A stretch of DNA of 64,000 bases from Lantana camara (GCA_037501455.1 CM074865.1:2243001-2307000), one strand, 5' to 3'. Counted from the stretch's first letter, positions 23,642 through 35,942 are shown. Notes: generated by a model not told the origin, from the letters alone. Program-made: numbers and translations.

Positions 23642-26472
23642 TCACGGGGCTGGAGCATCGGGCTCAGGAGGGGCAGTTGCGAGGGGAACCGGGGCCAACA
23701 CATTAGCGTCAGAAGTTTGGGCCTCGCCGGGTTCCTCGGCATCCGCTACGTCCATGACGGTGCCCTCGTCTTCTATCAGGAGAGGCTCGGGATCTACCCT
23801 GTTGGCAGCTATAAACTCTCTTTGGAGTGTTTCCACCAACTCCTGGTACTCAGGCTCCGCCAGATTCTCAGTAGGATCCTCCTCCTGGACCATTGGCTCG
23901 CAATTCTCATCCAGATCCATGCGTAACCGAGCGTCGGATCGAGCGCTTTCAGGAGCCAGTCCCAACTTCACCATTTGCCCATTCGCTTTATGGAAGAAGC
24001 GTCGAGCGTTGTCAAAGCACTGGATGTTTGCTGCAAATACAAAAGCTTTGGAGCGCACGAACTTCTTCACAGCCTCCCAGGATACCTTCGCTTCCAAGCC
24101 CTGTACCTTGCCTTGCAAGTCGGCAAAGGCCTTGTTGGCTGCCTCGTTCTGACGAGTGCTCTCCGCCAGCTGCTCACCTAGCTCCCCATTTTGTGTCCTC
24201 AACTGGTCCCGCTCATCCTTCAGCTTCCTGTGACGCTCATTTAGGACCAGAAAGGCGTCATCAGATTTCCTCAGGTTTTCCTTCAGCTGAGCGTTTTCAA
24301 GGGTGGCGGAGTTCAGCTGAGCGCTGAGATTGTTGTAATCCTCCTGCAGCTGAACAGGGTCTGAAATGCGCAGCAACTTCTTGTACTTGGCTTTACGCTC
24401 AGAATAGGCTTGCGCTCGCCCTTGCAAGTTTTTCAGCCTCGGGATTACCTCCTGGGAAGCCATAAACGAGGGTCACAATCCGAACATGGAAGGAAGAATA
24501 GGAGAATGTTGTAAAGAGGAAAATATACTTACCGTCAGAAGGGCATGGCAGGCATCATCAGCAACGCGAGCGGCGTCGTGCTCGTTCAACTTGTCATGAT
24601 CGTCGGAAAATTGGAGTTTCCCAACGATGTCAGAGACAAGGTTGACGGAGTAGGCGCTCTTTTTTAGAAGCACCGGGCCCTCAGTCCGCTGGCGTTTATA
24701 ACGGGAGTCGCCCTTGCAGCCTATCTTCCAAAATTCTTCATCCTCGGAAGATGAAGTATCGCTGCCCTCGCCACGGTGGCCCACGACCACCTCTTTTCCC
24801 TTGTCTGAAATAGGGAGGGAGTCCGGCATCCTTTTCCTTTTTCCCTGGCGATCGGCCCGGAGAGCTTCGTGAATGCGGATGGGCTCCCCCGAGCGGTTCC
24901 GTGACCCGCTCGAACTCAGTGAAATTGGGCCCACGGGGGCCGCCGGCAGAGGAATGGCCTCTTGGGTACCCTCCACCGTCAGATCCTCGATAGGGCCCCT
25001 GTGGGGAGCCTCATTTCCTGCTCTCCCTCGAGCATTGTTTTGCCCTCGGCCCGCTCCTCGTCGGTTTACCCTCCCCCTCGGAGCATTGGGAGGGCGATTT
25101 TGCTGCGGTTGCGGATGTTGAGGATCCACTGCGGGTCCTTGGGCACCCAACATACGGGAAAGGGCTTCAGCATTCATGCCTTGGGATAGTATTTGGATGC
25201 CTGCAAGTAAAGAGGAACGAGCATCAGAAGATCGATTGTTTGGATCGTATAAACAAGAAAACAACGATCACTGTAAGTTAGAGAACTATTCTAAAGGTTA
25301 GAGATGTTAGTTCCTAGAATCTAACCATCGAGGGCCATGAGGTCAGCTGGAGGGTTGAGTATCATGTCTGGGGGGCAAGATAAACCATAACGGAACAACA
25401 CTCCCTCATTCTTCATCAAGGTCTCAGCCTTAATCCACTTCTTTTCAGCCCTCATCTCGAGGGCTAACCCCATCGCCCAGTCCTCAAAATCTTTATTCCT
25501 CATCCTTTCCCTAATCAAAGGACCCTCGCCATGAATCATCCATTGTCGATGAACTCCAAAAATTCCCCCGGGAGCCCCCACAAAAAAGTACTTTTCCTTC
25601 CAATGCTCGCCATAGGAGGAAGATGGAGAATCTATCATCTTAAAGCCTGATTTGGCCTGGGCGTAGTAAAATCCGTCTGTAGGCGACGAGCGTGGCGACC
25701 GGGCTACTTGTATCAAGCTGTCAAAGTTGACTATCGAGGGTGCTTTGCCCAAGGCCCTCATCGTTATTATGAACGTGTTGATTAGGGCTATGCCATTGGG
25801 TAGAATTTGTGAAGGGCAAAGCCCTAGATGATGGTAAATGATGACGGCTTCGTGAGCGATTGGAAACCTCAGACCCCCAGCAAGAACTGCATCCCAATAG
25901 ACCGTCATCATCCCATGCGGTGGTCGATTGGCCCTCTCCCCCTCCTCTGGAAGTCGCATGGGAAATACTACCTCATCCCAATAAGCATTCGCCCTCAACT
26001 CCTCCAAATCATCGAGCGTCAAGATGCTGGCGATCTCATCCGGTGATCTATCTGTTTGATGGCGATTATCTTGCCTCACACGAGTGGCAGGCTCCTTTCC
26101 CCTCCTTTGGCGCCTTCTTGAGGGCCCAGCTTCAAATTGACGCCCGGATGGCCCTGCTTCGCCCTCGGTGGCCGCCATGGCCACTGTAACCCTGTGATCC
26201 TGGGGTCGCGTGGCACTGTTCAGAACCGGGAACACTCTCTCCCCTTGTCTCTGCATCTCCATTACATTGTCCATCTCTTCAAAAATATCATCAACCCCTT
26301 CATCTCCGACAGCGGCTGGGGCCTGGGCCACAGGGATCGCCATGGAAACCCCTTCACCCGGGGACACCCTAGCCAGAGGGACGGCTGTGGGAACATTGCC
26401 ATGGGGAGAAGAACTCCCCACCGACATCTCATCAATCTCTCTTACGTAGTCTTCAACGGGGTGTCCGGCCAT
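23642..26472 (-). CDS. Antisense three-exon gene of the Tat element (Transposase_28-like, coiled coil), 874 aa
   Basis: Exons are 26472-25326, 25200-24533 and 24451-23642. Both introns are GT-AG (125 and 81 bp) and keep phase (1, then 0), giving 2625 nt without a stop. The N-terminal 150 residues are acidic and low-complexity. Residues about 150-380 resemble the 'putative gypsy type transposon' domain (Transposase_28, PF04195) around YWDAVLAGGLRFPIAHEAVI and GLCPSQILPNGIALINTF. The middle exon is Pro/Arg/Ser-rich with nuclear-signal-like basic clusters (GKRKRMPD). The third exon is a long coiled coil (about 640-740) with an acidic, Pro-rich end. A TATA box (26768-26777) lies about 300 bp upstream, and a leader intron (about 26651-26553) is possible. 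Unlike gag and pol in the same copy it is intact. Antisense ORFs are known in Tat elements, but their role is not settled; no function is claimed. Confidence 0.8.
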
Positions 26473-26767
26473 GGTTGCTTTACGATTTTTGAAGATGGGG
26501 TTTTTCCTTGGAAAACTCAGTCGAGTAGGGGAAGAATTTTTGGAGAAAATTCTGTAGCAGAAAGTGGCTCTTCACTCAAGGGTTTCACTCACACAACCTA
26601 AAACTAATGTTAGCACGGGGAAAATAAGAAGAAGGGTAAGGAATTCTTACCTAAGATTTGAAGAGGAGAAATTCGCCGGAGCCTGTAGAACTGGCAAAGA
26701 TTTCTTGCAATGGGTATGCTTGAAAGAGTTTGAATGCGTGAAAAAGGTCCCAAAGCCTTGCAAACCC

Positions 26768-26777
26768 CTATTTATAG
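26768..26777 (-). promoter_or_regulatory. TATA box of the antisense Tat gene
   Basis: The minus strand reads CTATAAATAG, about 300 bp upstream of the antisense start codon. It lies inside the internal 3' region and not in the LTR, so the antisense gene may have its own promoter. Confidence 0.55.
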
Positions 26778-27062
26778 GGAAGATTGTACATGGATTAGGG
26801 TTGAAAATTCAAAAACGCAATCATTTCCCGCCTAGGAAACCCCCCACTTTTGGTAACCGCCTCACGTCTCCCGGAGTGCACGCGCCCACGTACCCACTCA
26901 GCATTAAATGCGGACTTGACAGCATTTAATGCGGTGTCAGTTTAGGTCCGTTACAGAAGGCCAGCAGTCTCCTCGCTGGTAATGGCATGGCCCTCGGATA
27001 TTCAAAATTCAGGTTTCCTCCTTTATAAATTCTACAGTACGCTCGAAGCGATACTACAGAAT

Positions 27063-27075
27063 TTGGGGGGCAAAA
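27063..27075 (+). other. Polypurine tract of the Tat element
   Basis: tggggggcaaaa directly precedes the 3' LTR and is the expected plus-strand primer site. Confidence 0.7.
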
Positions 27076-27933
27076 TGATGAGGCCTAAAATCACTCTCGA
27101 ATCAGAGCCGTCCACGTGTCAGCATGCCGCTGACTAAATCCCAGACGCTCGCCTTGAAGGGCTCGTGGGCCTTCCCAGCCCACTCATTTGCAAGCTAGAA
27201 TAGACCGTCAAGCCTCGGACGACTATTTGGGTGAAAGTCCAGAGTCGACGAGTCTGACGCTCGCTTCTCGGCCCTCAGGGTTACCCTTCACAGGGAAGCA
27301 CCTACATGGGGGCCCCATGTTGACGCTCGGGATCTTGCCGCTCAAGGGTCATCTATCGTGGGGAGGCCATCCATACCCTCTTCGAGCGTCACCAATGCTC
27401 GTACATGATCATGCTCCGCTGCGTTGTATCTGATCCTCGGCAGAGGGAATCTTAGGCCCATCCCCCGCGTCACCCTCGTCAACAACCTCTGACACAAAGG
27501 TACTGTGCACCGTGCACCTGACACGCCGTCTCCTTTTCTGGAATGTCATTCTCACCCCACCAAAGGCTGCCGCGTGTTAGGGCAACACAGGTTTGGGACC
27601 ACATGGTCAATTTACCCATTTACCCCCATCCCTAACATATAAATAGGGGAGAACACCTGCTCTCTCCCCCAAGTCATCTTCTTCACAGAAAATACCACGT
27701 AATTGAACTGGGCATCATTTTCCTCTGCATCTTCATCTTCTCCGAAGCTTCATACATCCCACCATTTTCTGCACCCTTGCTGCATGATCTCTTGGTGTTA
27801 TCCTAGCTGGAAGAACCCATGCACAAAAGGAAACCCAGTTCCTGAGGCTCTTACGCCTGTGATGGTCTTCCCTTCTTTAAACAAATCTCAAAGTGTTGTT
27901 GCATTTTAGGAAACCCACTTTCCTGCACCATCA
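27076..27933 (+). repeat. 3' LTR of the Tat element
   Basis: 858 bp, same ends and length as the 5' LTR, followed by the TAGTG duplication. Confidence 0.92.
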
Positions 27934-28560
27934 TAGTGTACATTAAAAGAGAATAGGAAGAGTCCGATAAGGGGAATAGTTGGTCCTTAAATTAAATATA
28001 ATTAAGTTAATATATTGGAGTAAAAATATTAATTAATCTAATTGACATACGAAATTAGATTAACATAATTGATTAAGATTGGATTATTTTAAATAAATAA
28101 GATGGTATAAGGGTATTTGAATAAAAAGATTAATTAATTTAATTGACATAAAAATTAGATTAACATAATTTACTATGGTGGGATTATTAGAATTAAGTTA
28201 ATATATTTGAGTAAAAATATTAATTAATTTAATGATATGAAAAATTAAATTAACATAATTGATTAAGGTTGGATTATGATTGATTGTTTTAAATAAATAA
28301 AATGGTATAAGGGTTAACGTAATTGATTAAGGATGGATTAGGGTATTTGAATAAAAATATTAATTAATTTAATTGACATAAAAATTAGATTAACATAATT
28401 TATTAAGGCCTGATTATTAGAATTAAGTTGATATATTTGAATAAAAATATTAATTAATTTAATAGACATAAAAAAAATTAGATTAATGTAATTGATTAAG
28501 GTTGAATTATTAATTTTTTACCTACCTAACCTACAAATAAAATAGTTAAATAAATACAGT
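27934..28560. repeat. Helitron A subterminal tandem repeats, right of the gypsy insertion
   Basis: A complex array of AT-rich units built from taattaatttaattgacata, attagattaacataattga and aattaagttaatatattt, repeated about four times with variations. It continues the repeat cut at 15297, and its first part is homologous to the 161-bp repeat at 35340-35822 in Helitron B. Confidence 0.7.
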
Positions 28561-29764
28561 GATATAAGACCAAATGAAATTATACAAGGTTAATTCAGTC
28601 AATTATTCACATACAAAATCATGTTATCCACACTTTTATATAGTTACTAGTAAGTGGCACGTGCGTTGCACGTGTTACCCCATTTATTATTATTTTTCTT
28701 GTGGAAAAGTTCAATTTTTTTAATTTATGTTATGTTAGTCGAATTTTTTTATTAGATATGATTTAATGTTACGTTTAGGGTGATTTGTTCTGATTTTGTG
28801 GATGATTTATTGGTTAGGAGATGAATATACTCTTATAACACTGAGAGAAATAAGACAGAGAGAATTATTCGTGAGACTCACTTTGAAATTCTTCATTTTT
28901 GTTCTTGTTAATTTTTTTCCTTTTAACAATAATTATAATCTATTATTTTTATTATATTTTAATTATTTAATATGTTGTTTAATACTTGAGCCTGCAACTC
29001 TAGTATCATTTTTAATTTTCTCCAAAAGTAAGATTATTCCTTACATTTATTCGAACTTTGAAATTGAAAACATGTACTTATCGGTCTTTCCTACCGTCTA
29101 AGGAGAATTTCTTATTCTTTTCCCTTTTTTATTATTTTCATTAGCTTAGGTTTTTCCCCTCTTCTCTTTGTTTTTGTTAGATATTTTTTTGAGGCAATTG
29201 TAGCTTGATGCAGAACCAACTCAATTTGTAGAATGACATTTTATTAATTCTAGCTTGTTTATTTCCTTCGCTCTTGGATTCTGTATTATGTAAGTTTTAT
29301 TGAAGATCAAATCATTTTTGTAGCGCTTCCCCATATCCGTGAATATAATGCCATATATTTTTGTACCCCGTAAATGTAATAGTGCATCTACCCCCCACCC
29401 CCCAAAAAGAAAAATAAATGAAAATTGCTATTTTTCATATTATTCTTTATTTTTTTGAGAAATAAAATAAAGAAACAATAATTATAAAGGAAATGCTAAT
29501 AAATATTTATTTTTTTCCTGAAATAAAATATAGGTAACAACGCATAATTATAAATGAAATGTCAAAGTATATTGGTTTTCTGTTTATCAAATGAATTTGC
29601 AACCTTCGGAATCATTCATGTAAGTATGTTGTTATATCGATTAATAATGTCTAGATTTATATTTTTCATCTTTTATGTAGATTTCTTTGACAGTGAGATT
29701 TATATTATTATATTACCTTTAAAATAATATAAAGTAAAAATAAATATCAATAATAATATATACT

Positions 29765-30113
29765 GGTGGGTTTAAATACATTTTTCATCCATACCCCCGA
29801 GGCCCATGAAGGGCCCAGGGGCCCAATCTCAGCTCGCCCACGAGAGAAAATCAGTTCGGGTTATGGGTGATTGACGCAAAGTAGTCAGCTTCCTTGTTGG
29901 CAAACAGTCGATCTCTAGTAGCAAAGGTATATGGATAGGAGGAGATGGATAGATCAATGATTCTGAAGGAGTGCCCAACCAGTAACGGATACATAGTTAG
30001 GTAAGGATGAATCTAGGTCAAACGAGAGACGTGGAGGAGTTAGAGAGAGGGATTCAGTTCCTATAAATAAAGGGGAAATGAATTAGATGCCAAGGTAGAA
30101 AACAAACAGAGCG

Positions 30114-30147
<34 letters not shown>

Positions 30148-30200
30148 GAGCCTCAGGGAAGAACCCAACAAGTATAAATGTCTTTCCGGTAAAGCTAAAA
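29765..30200 (+). repeat. LTR-like fragment with TATA box and A29 run
   Basis: A GC-richer block in AT-rich surroundings. It has a good TATA box (cctataaataaagg, about 30059-30072), then about 45 bp later a run of 29 A (30114-30142). It resembles the promoter half of a retroelement LTR, but I could not find both ends or a target duplication. Confidence 0.35.
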
Positions 30201-32144
30201 GATAAAGCGTTCTAAATGAACTTATTCATAAATGGTGGCATATGGAATTTTTATATGATCAAAAACCAAATAAAACTCTTGAATCTAATTAAAGGTCCTA
30301 TGATTATGATAAGTAAATACATAGATGAAGCAAGACTTATACAATATATGTATTCTTGTAAGGGTCACAATGAGATTTGGAAGAGGACAAAGAAAAAAAT
30401 ATGGACCATGCGTCATTGCTTATCAAAACAACCTCGATATAGCTAAATATGCAATTAAGACATATATCGAAAAACTCTTAACCTAATGTCTTAGGCTATA
30501 CTAATATACACAGGAAGCACTACCTTCGAATTAGAAAATATGGACTATCCAATCACTTCTTGATTAGGTTACTATTCCATTCTTTTCTATTAAGCAAGTT
30601 TGTATGCCCATTCATATTAATTATTTTAAGTACGTGGAATGATGTGAAGTGAAACAAGTGAAATTGCCCGTTTCTCAGCCATGGTATATCAACTAAATTA
30701 TTTTTGGAGAATTCGGTAAAGAGAATGAGAAAATTGATTGTCTTTTAAATGTATTTACCTTTGGGATTTTGATTTTACTTTTCAAGGTTTATCTAATTAT
30801 CAGCTCTTGTAGATGGGAGAATGTCATGCTAAGTTATTTTCAATTGAAAGACGAATAATATTATGTGTACATGCATTTTGTACAATATATTATATTATAT
30901 ATATATGAAGAAAAACAGTATTAAATTATACAATTAATTGAATATATTTTTCTCAAAAGAAATATAAAGTAAAATAATTAATTGTTCTCATTGAGTTTCA
31001 TAACTATCTTTTTTTAGTGATTGTTAAAATTTAATAATGCGCACAAACACGTAACTATTTACTTTGGAGAATCGAGAATGTAGACGAAGCAAATGTTATC
31101 ATGTGTTCAGTAGCAAAACCAAATTTGATCTATCAAGTGTAAAGCTGAAACTATCTGAAGCTCTTAAAGTTCAAAATATTAATGTACTCAATTGATTCTT
31201 GATCAATGGAAGCAGGCATGTGTCAACAAATATTTCAAATGTTACGAAAATTATCACTTACTATGCACTCGCAATGTCCAACATGTGGGATAGTTTATTT
31301 ATCTGATCATCCATGACTATGAGCTTTCTTATGGTTCATGAGCTTTCTTATGGCTCTAAAATCCTGTTTCGCCACAATTTCGAAAGTATAATTATTCTCC
31401 ATGCTAAGAAATTTTGTTTATTTTTGTGCATAATTTTGGAGGTCCTCACTAAAATATGTAACTATAATATCCACCTCGTCAATTAATTATGCCCTTGTCG
31501 AATGACAACATATTAAATCCATCATTTCTAAAAAGTTTATGTAATCACGTAGGCCTTCCTTTTTGGTTAGCATATTAGAAGTCAGTCTCCCTTGAATTAT
31601 TAATTATTAATAATCACCTGTATTCCCAAATAAAGTAATGCTATTAATTCAGGTTAATAAATTAATAAATTTTTTAAGCAATTAAATGAGAATATGTAGA
31701 GTTTGTAAAATCTAAAGAGTTGCAAGAATTGACATTTAAATAAATTAAAATTTATTCAATTACATTAAATTAATTTAAATAGTTATCTTGTTAATTAATG
31801 ACATATAAAGAATATGCTTTACAAGGCACAACTTCTCTATATGTTAATAATAATTAATAATAAAGTTAAACTTTTCTTTTCCTCTTGATTGTATTTATAA
31901 CTCAAGAAAATATATTATACTTAATAATTCACTTATCACTATCGATCATTTTTTATTTGTTTTTCTTTATTAAAATATTATTTATTTGAATAACGAAACC
32001 ATATCTATTAATATATTTATTTAATTATGATAAAATAATTATTTCATATTTACTTTATGTTAACAACTCTGATTTTTTCATTTAAAATGAAATATTTTTA
32101 TCTGAATATTCAATTGATAGTTTGATTTTTGTTTAACTTAGTTA

Positions 32145-32189
<45 letters not shown>

Positions 32190-32855
32190 TGATATTATAA
32201 AATATTTTAATTTGAATTAAATAAGTAACAATCGTATTTATATGAAATCTTATATTCTTTTGTATAAAATTGTATTGCAAATAAAATAATTAATCAAAGT
32301 TATGTCTTTGTTTAGGTGGTATAAAATTCAATGAATCTATTTACATATACCGTCCGAATAGATGTTAAGAACTCTAAATTATTACATATAGAAAATTATG
32401 ACAGTTACATGAAATAGATTTTAATTAAGGAACCAAAGGTCTATGCCTATTCTTAAAAAATCTCACCGCTCTCTCTCTCTATCTTTTTTCTTTTTTTTTT
32501 TTTTTTCATTTTTGGTGGAATTCCATCTTAACTTTAATTCCAAAAAATCTCCTCATTGTAGTCACTTTCTACATAATCAACAAGAAACATGATGGAAGCT
32601 GGTTAAAGTCTTTTATTATGAAAAAATATCATAAACTTAAACCATCAATTTTAAATGTCATTATCTCCCATTTGTATCTGAATCTTCTTAATTTATATTA
32701 ATAGAAAATCAATAATATAAAATTTAATATTAATTCAAGCCCCTGAAACATAGAGCAATAACAAACGAGTTGAACAGGCCACCAAACAATGCAAGAGGAT
32801 AATCTGATATTGGTTATTCAATAAAAACGGGTGATATATCCATGACAAGTTTTTA
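30201..32855. other. AT-rich sequence without a recognised gene, inside Helitron B
   Basis: A short open frame at 30216-30446 has no recognisable motif. A microsatellite (AT)n(AC)n lies at 32150-32189 and a T-rich run at 32486-32507. No other structure was identified. Confidence 0.5.
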
Positions 32856-33883
32856 GGGTTTTTTGCAAGGAAACCCCTTGTGTCATGTGAAATGATTAAA
32901 AAAGACCCCGTGAAAAATAAATTCTCATATAAAACCCTATGTTTTCAAATTTTTGTAGAAAAAACCCTGAGACGCATTTTTGAATCACACGCGCGTTTAC
33001 TGCGTGTGATATTGGATTTTTCTTCACTTTTTCGCGTAAAATGATAAATTTACCCCAACATTATATTTGGGTTTTTTGCGAGGAACCCCTTGTGTCATGT
33101 GAAATGATAAAAAAAGACCCCGTGAAAAAAAATTTATCATATAAAACCCTATGTTTTCAAATTTTTGCAGAAAGAACCCTGAGGCGCGTTTTTAAAATTT
33201 CGGCTGAAGAAATCCTATCAACTTTTTTTTTTTTTTTTGAAATTTCTTTTATATGTATATATATGTATGTATTATATAGTATATTATATATATACATGTA
33301 TATGTATAAAATTACTAATGTACTATATGTATTAAATATTATTTATAAATTTATTTATTTATTTTTGGTAGAATTTGTAAATTTATTGAACATACATATA
33401 TATATATATTAAATATTATTTATAAATTTATTTATTTATTTATTTTGTAGAATTTGTAAATTTATTGAATATATATATATATATATTATACTATACATAT
33501 AAATAATATTTAATATGTATATATGTAATGTCTTTTTTTTCCTTTTGAAATTTCTTTTATATGTATGTATTATATAATATATTATATATATACATGCATA
33601 TGTATAAAATATTAAAATTACTCATGTACTATATGTATTAAATATTATTTATAAATTTATTTAATATACATATATATATATATATAATTATAATTATTTT
33701 ACAATACATATAAATAATATTTAATATGTATATATATAATGTATATAAATATATAAATTATATTATATATTTATTAAAAATCTTATAAATAAATATATAT
33801 AATATTATAATGAAAATATATATGTATTGTACACTAATTATAATTATATATATACAATTAATATTTTATTTATTGCATATATT

Positions 33884-33928
<45 letters not shown>

Positions 33929-34188
33929 TTTTGGACTATTTAATTTTTTACAGGGTTTTTTTGGCTCATTTCATAAAACACAGGGTTGTGGGTGCATATA
34001 GTTCTTTAAAAATGTATTGTAATGAAAGAAGGGCAATTTTGACAAAACACGTCGGTTCTTTGACTAAATGGTGTAAAGGGGCGGTTTGCAAAAAATAAAA
34101 AATACAGGGTTTATTTTACTAATTATTTTTTTACAGGGTTTTTTTGGCTCATTTCATAAAACACAGGGTTGTGGGTGCATATAGCTCC
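32856..34188. mobile_element. MULE-like non-autonomous element with long imperfect inverted ends
   Basis: The element is flanked by AAGTTTTTA on both sides (32847-32855 and 34189-34197), a 9-bp duplication typical of Mutator-like elements. Left and right ends align in reverse over more than 39 bp (shared ...AACCC.TGTGT..T.TGAAATG and beyond). The left end is partly repeated in tandem (32856-33010 and 33063-33230), and the right end is also repeated (33945-34000 and 34128-34184). The interior is AT-rich with (AT)n tracts and a 308-bp duplication (33238 and 33546). No transposase frame is present. Confidence 0.75.
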
Positions 34189-34197
34189 AAGTTTTTA

Positions 34198-35339
34198 ATT
34201 AACTACATTTTCTAAAAATTTCTATTTTATTATTTAATTCCAACCATAGTAGGATACAAGCGTGTTGTATTTGTTTTTGATTGAGTACCACTTTCTTGAA
34301 CATCTGGTAGCCTCCTACAATTAGTGTCATGAACTCCTTGAACAAATTATAAGCAGTTATATATGTAAAATAGTAATATTGCATGTCATAAAAGTGAACA
34401 AATAATCGGACAATATTTTTTTTAACGCTATACTATCAAAATTAAATTAATAAAGTTGCGGTACCTCTACTAAGCACTTCGTGGTAGACAACATTTTGGT
34501 CTTCGTCAATTGTCATTACATCTCACGCGCAAGCCGTCACTTGTAATGTGATCTATATACCTAGAAGTAACTTTACTGTATACTCAAAATTGTAAAACAT
34601 TAGACGAAAACCAATTCCTCACCAAGAAAAGCTAGAACACTACTATAAAAGAGCTGCTTGACAGGTGACCAGTTAGGGGAGGAGAAAATACTAAAGAAGT
34701 GAAATAACCACATGTACAGAGAAGAGAAGTGAACGAATTCACCTGATGAGTTCTCCTTGCCCAAGATGTAGGATATTCTTTCCTCAGTCCAAGTAGTATA
34801 ATATTCAATCCAAAGGCAATGTAATAATCATCCAACTCAGCCCACATTGCCTAATATATTTACTACAGATAGCCACCTGCATATTCATAACCTTTTGGCC
34901 AAGATCAAGACAGAAGATACACATATAGAAGCTTGGCCTACAACGTTTCTCATGGAGATCAGTAAAATAACCAAACATTAAAGCCTCCACAATAATTGAA
35001 AACCTTAATTGAACCTGAAGCTAGGGAGTCCCCATTGATCGACAATTAACAGCACATTTCGGATATCATCTTTCGCGAGTTGGTGAAAGCACCACCACAT
35101 AAAAATGGAATATTTTTGGTATAGATCTGCACACAATAGGCATTCATTCATGATTCATATATAATATATCTACATAATTGGATAAATGTACGTAAGAAGA
35201 AAGTTGCCGAAAGATTATATGTAACTTGAATATTGTCACCTCCAAATGCTTTCGATGGCCTTTTTTGGTACATGAATCACTTGAGAATGTAAACAAGAGC
35301 CAAAAAGAGAGTTGGCAATCCAATTAAAAGAAAAAAGAT
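34198..35339. other. Helitron B interior, no confirmed gene
   Basis: Overlapping minus-strand open frames at 34632-34847 and 34805-34990 could be remnants of captured exons, but they show no family signature. Confidence 0.4.
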
Positions 35340-35822
35340 GCAGCTTTGGAGATGGTTAAAATAATTAAATTAAAGTTTATTGTGTATTAAAAGGAGAATA
35401 TGAAGAGTGAGAGAATGTCAACAGTTGGTACTCAAATATATTTTGATTTAATTGAACTAAATAAAATAAAATAATTAAGTTGAATCATTAAATTTTGGAC
35501 GCAGCTTTGTAGATGGTTAACATAATTAAATTAAAGTTTATTGTGTATTAAAAGGAGAATATGAAGAGTGAGAGAATGTCAACAGTTGGTACTCAAATAT
35601 ATTTTGATTTAATTGAACTAAATAAAATAAAATCATTAAGTTGAATCATTAAATTTTGGACGCAGCTTTGGAGATGGTTAACATAATTAAATTAAAGTTT
35701 ATTGTGTATTAAAAGGAGAATATGAAGAGTGAGAGAATGTCAACAGTTTGTACTTCAATATAGTTGATTTAATTGAACTAAATAAAATAAAAAAAATTAA
35801 GTTGAATCATTAAATTTTGGAC
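35340..35822. repeat. 161-bp tandem repeat, three copies
   Basis: Units start at 35340, 35501 and 35662 (gcagctttg.agatggtta) and are nearly identical apart from a few substitutions and small gaps in the third. The repeat is related to the subterminal repeat of Helitron A and lies just inside the 5' end of Helitron B. Confidence 0.9.
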
Positions 35823-35942
35823 TACATAAACTATAAATTAAATAGTTAAATTAAATTGTATAAGGGTAATTCGATCAATTCACAATGATAAGAAACAATA
35901 TCCACACTTTTATATAGTTATAGATAGATAGATATAGATAGA

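Larger units (their letters stand above)
15298..27933 (+). mobile_element. Complete Tat-lineage Ty3/gypsy retrotransposon, 12636 bp
   Basis: The element has two 858-bp LTRs (TGATGAGG...CACCATCA), a primer site after the 5' LTR, gag, pol with a second RNase H domain before integrase, a long 3' region with an antisense gene, a polypurine tract, and a 5-bp target duplication TAGTG (15293-15297 and 27934-27938). By eye the LTRs differ at about eight of 858 positions, which points to a recent insertion. The double RNase H and the antisense gene are known features of the Tat lineage (Tat, Grande, Retand, Ogre). gag and pol contain in-frame stops, so the copy is not autonomous. Confidence 0.92.
11097..28646 (-). 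mobile_element. Helitron A (minus orientation), carrying nested elements
   Basis: At 11097 the plus strand reads CTAG followed by GTGCATGTGCGTTGCACGTG. On the minus strand this is a terminal hairpin followed by CTAG and a host T, the hallmark of a Helitron 3' end. The 5' side is inferred at 28640, where the same family start (complement of ccacacttttatatagtta) is interrupted by Helitron B. Without the CACTA element and the gypsy element it would be about 3.6 kb. No Rep/helicase frame is visible, so it is non-autonomous. It carries an LRR-kinase exon (14752-14940). Confidence 0.65.
28647..35942 (-). mobile_element. Helitron B (minus orientation)
   Basis: CTAG at 28647-28650, followed by GGCACGTGCGTTGCACGTG, is a second Helitron 3' end of the same family as A. 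The flank is A before and, on the minus strand, T after, as expected. The 5' end is placed at about 35942: the minus strand there starts TCTATCTATATCTATC and continues with aactatataaaagtgtgga, the same start seen at A. The stretch 29100-29190 aligns with 11630-11730 in A. No Rep/helicase frame was found. It contains a MULE-like element and an LTR-like fragment. Confidence 0.65.

Noticed and set aside
29765..30200. A complete solo LTR
   Set aside because: TATA box and A-run are suggestive, but neither TG...CA limits nor a target duplication could be established; kept only as an LTR-like fragment.
30216..30446. A 76-aa open frame near an A-rich run, possibly an organelle DNA insertion
   Set aside because: I could not match any frame to a plastid or mitochondrial protein; composition is that of AT-rich intergenic DNA.
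34632..34990. Two overlapping minus-strand frames as a small gene
   Set aside because: No domain, no convincing splice sites, and they lie inside Helitron B; noted only as possible captured fragments.
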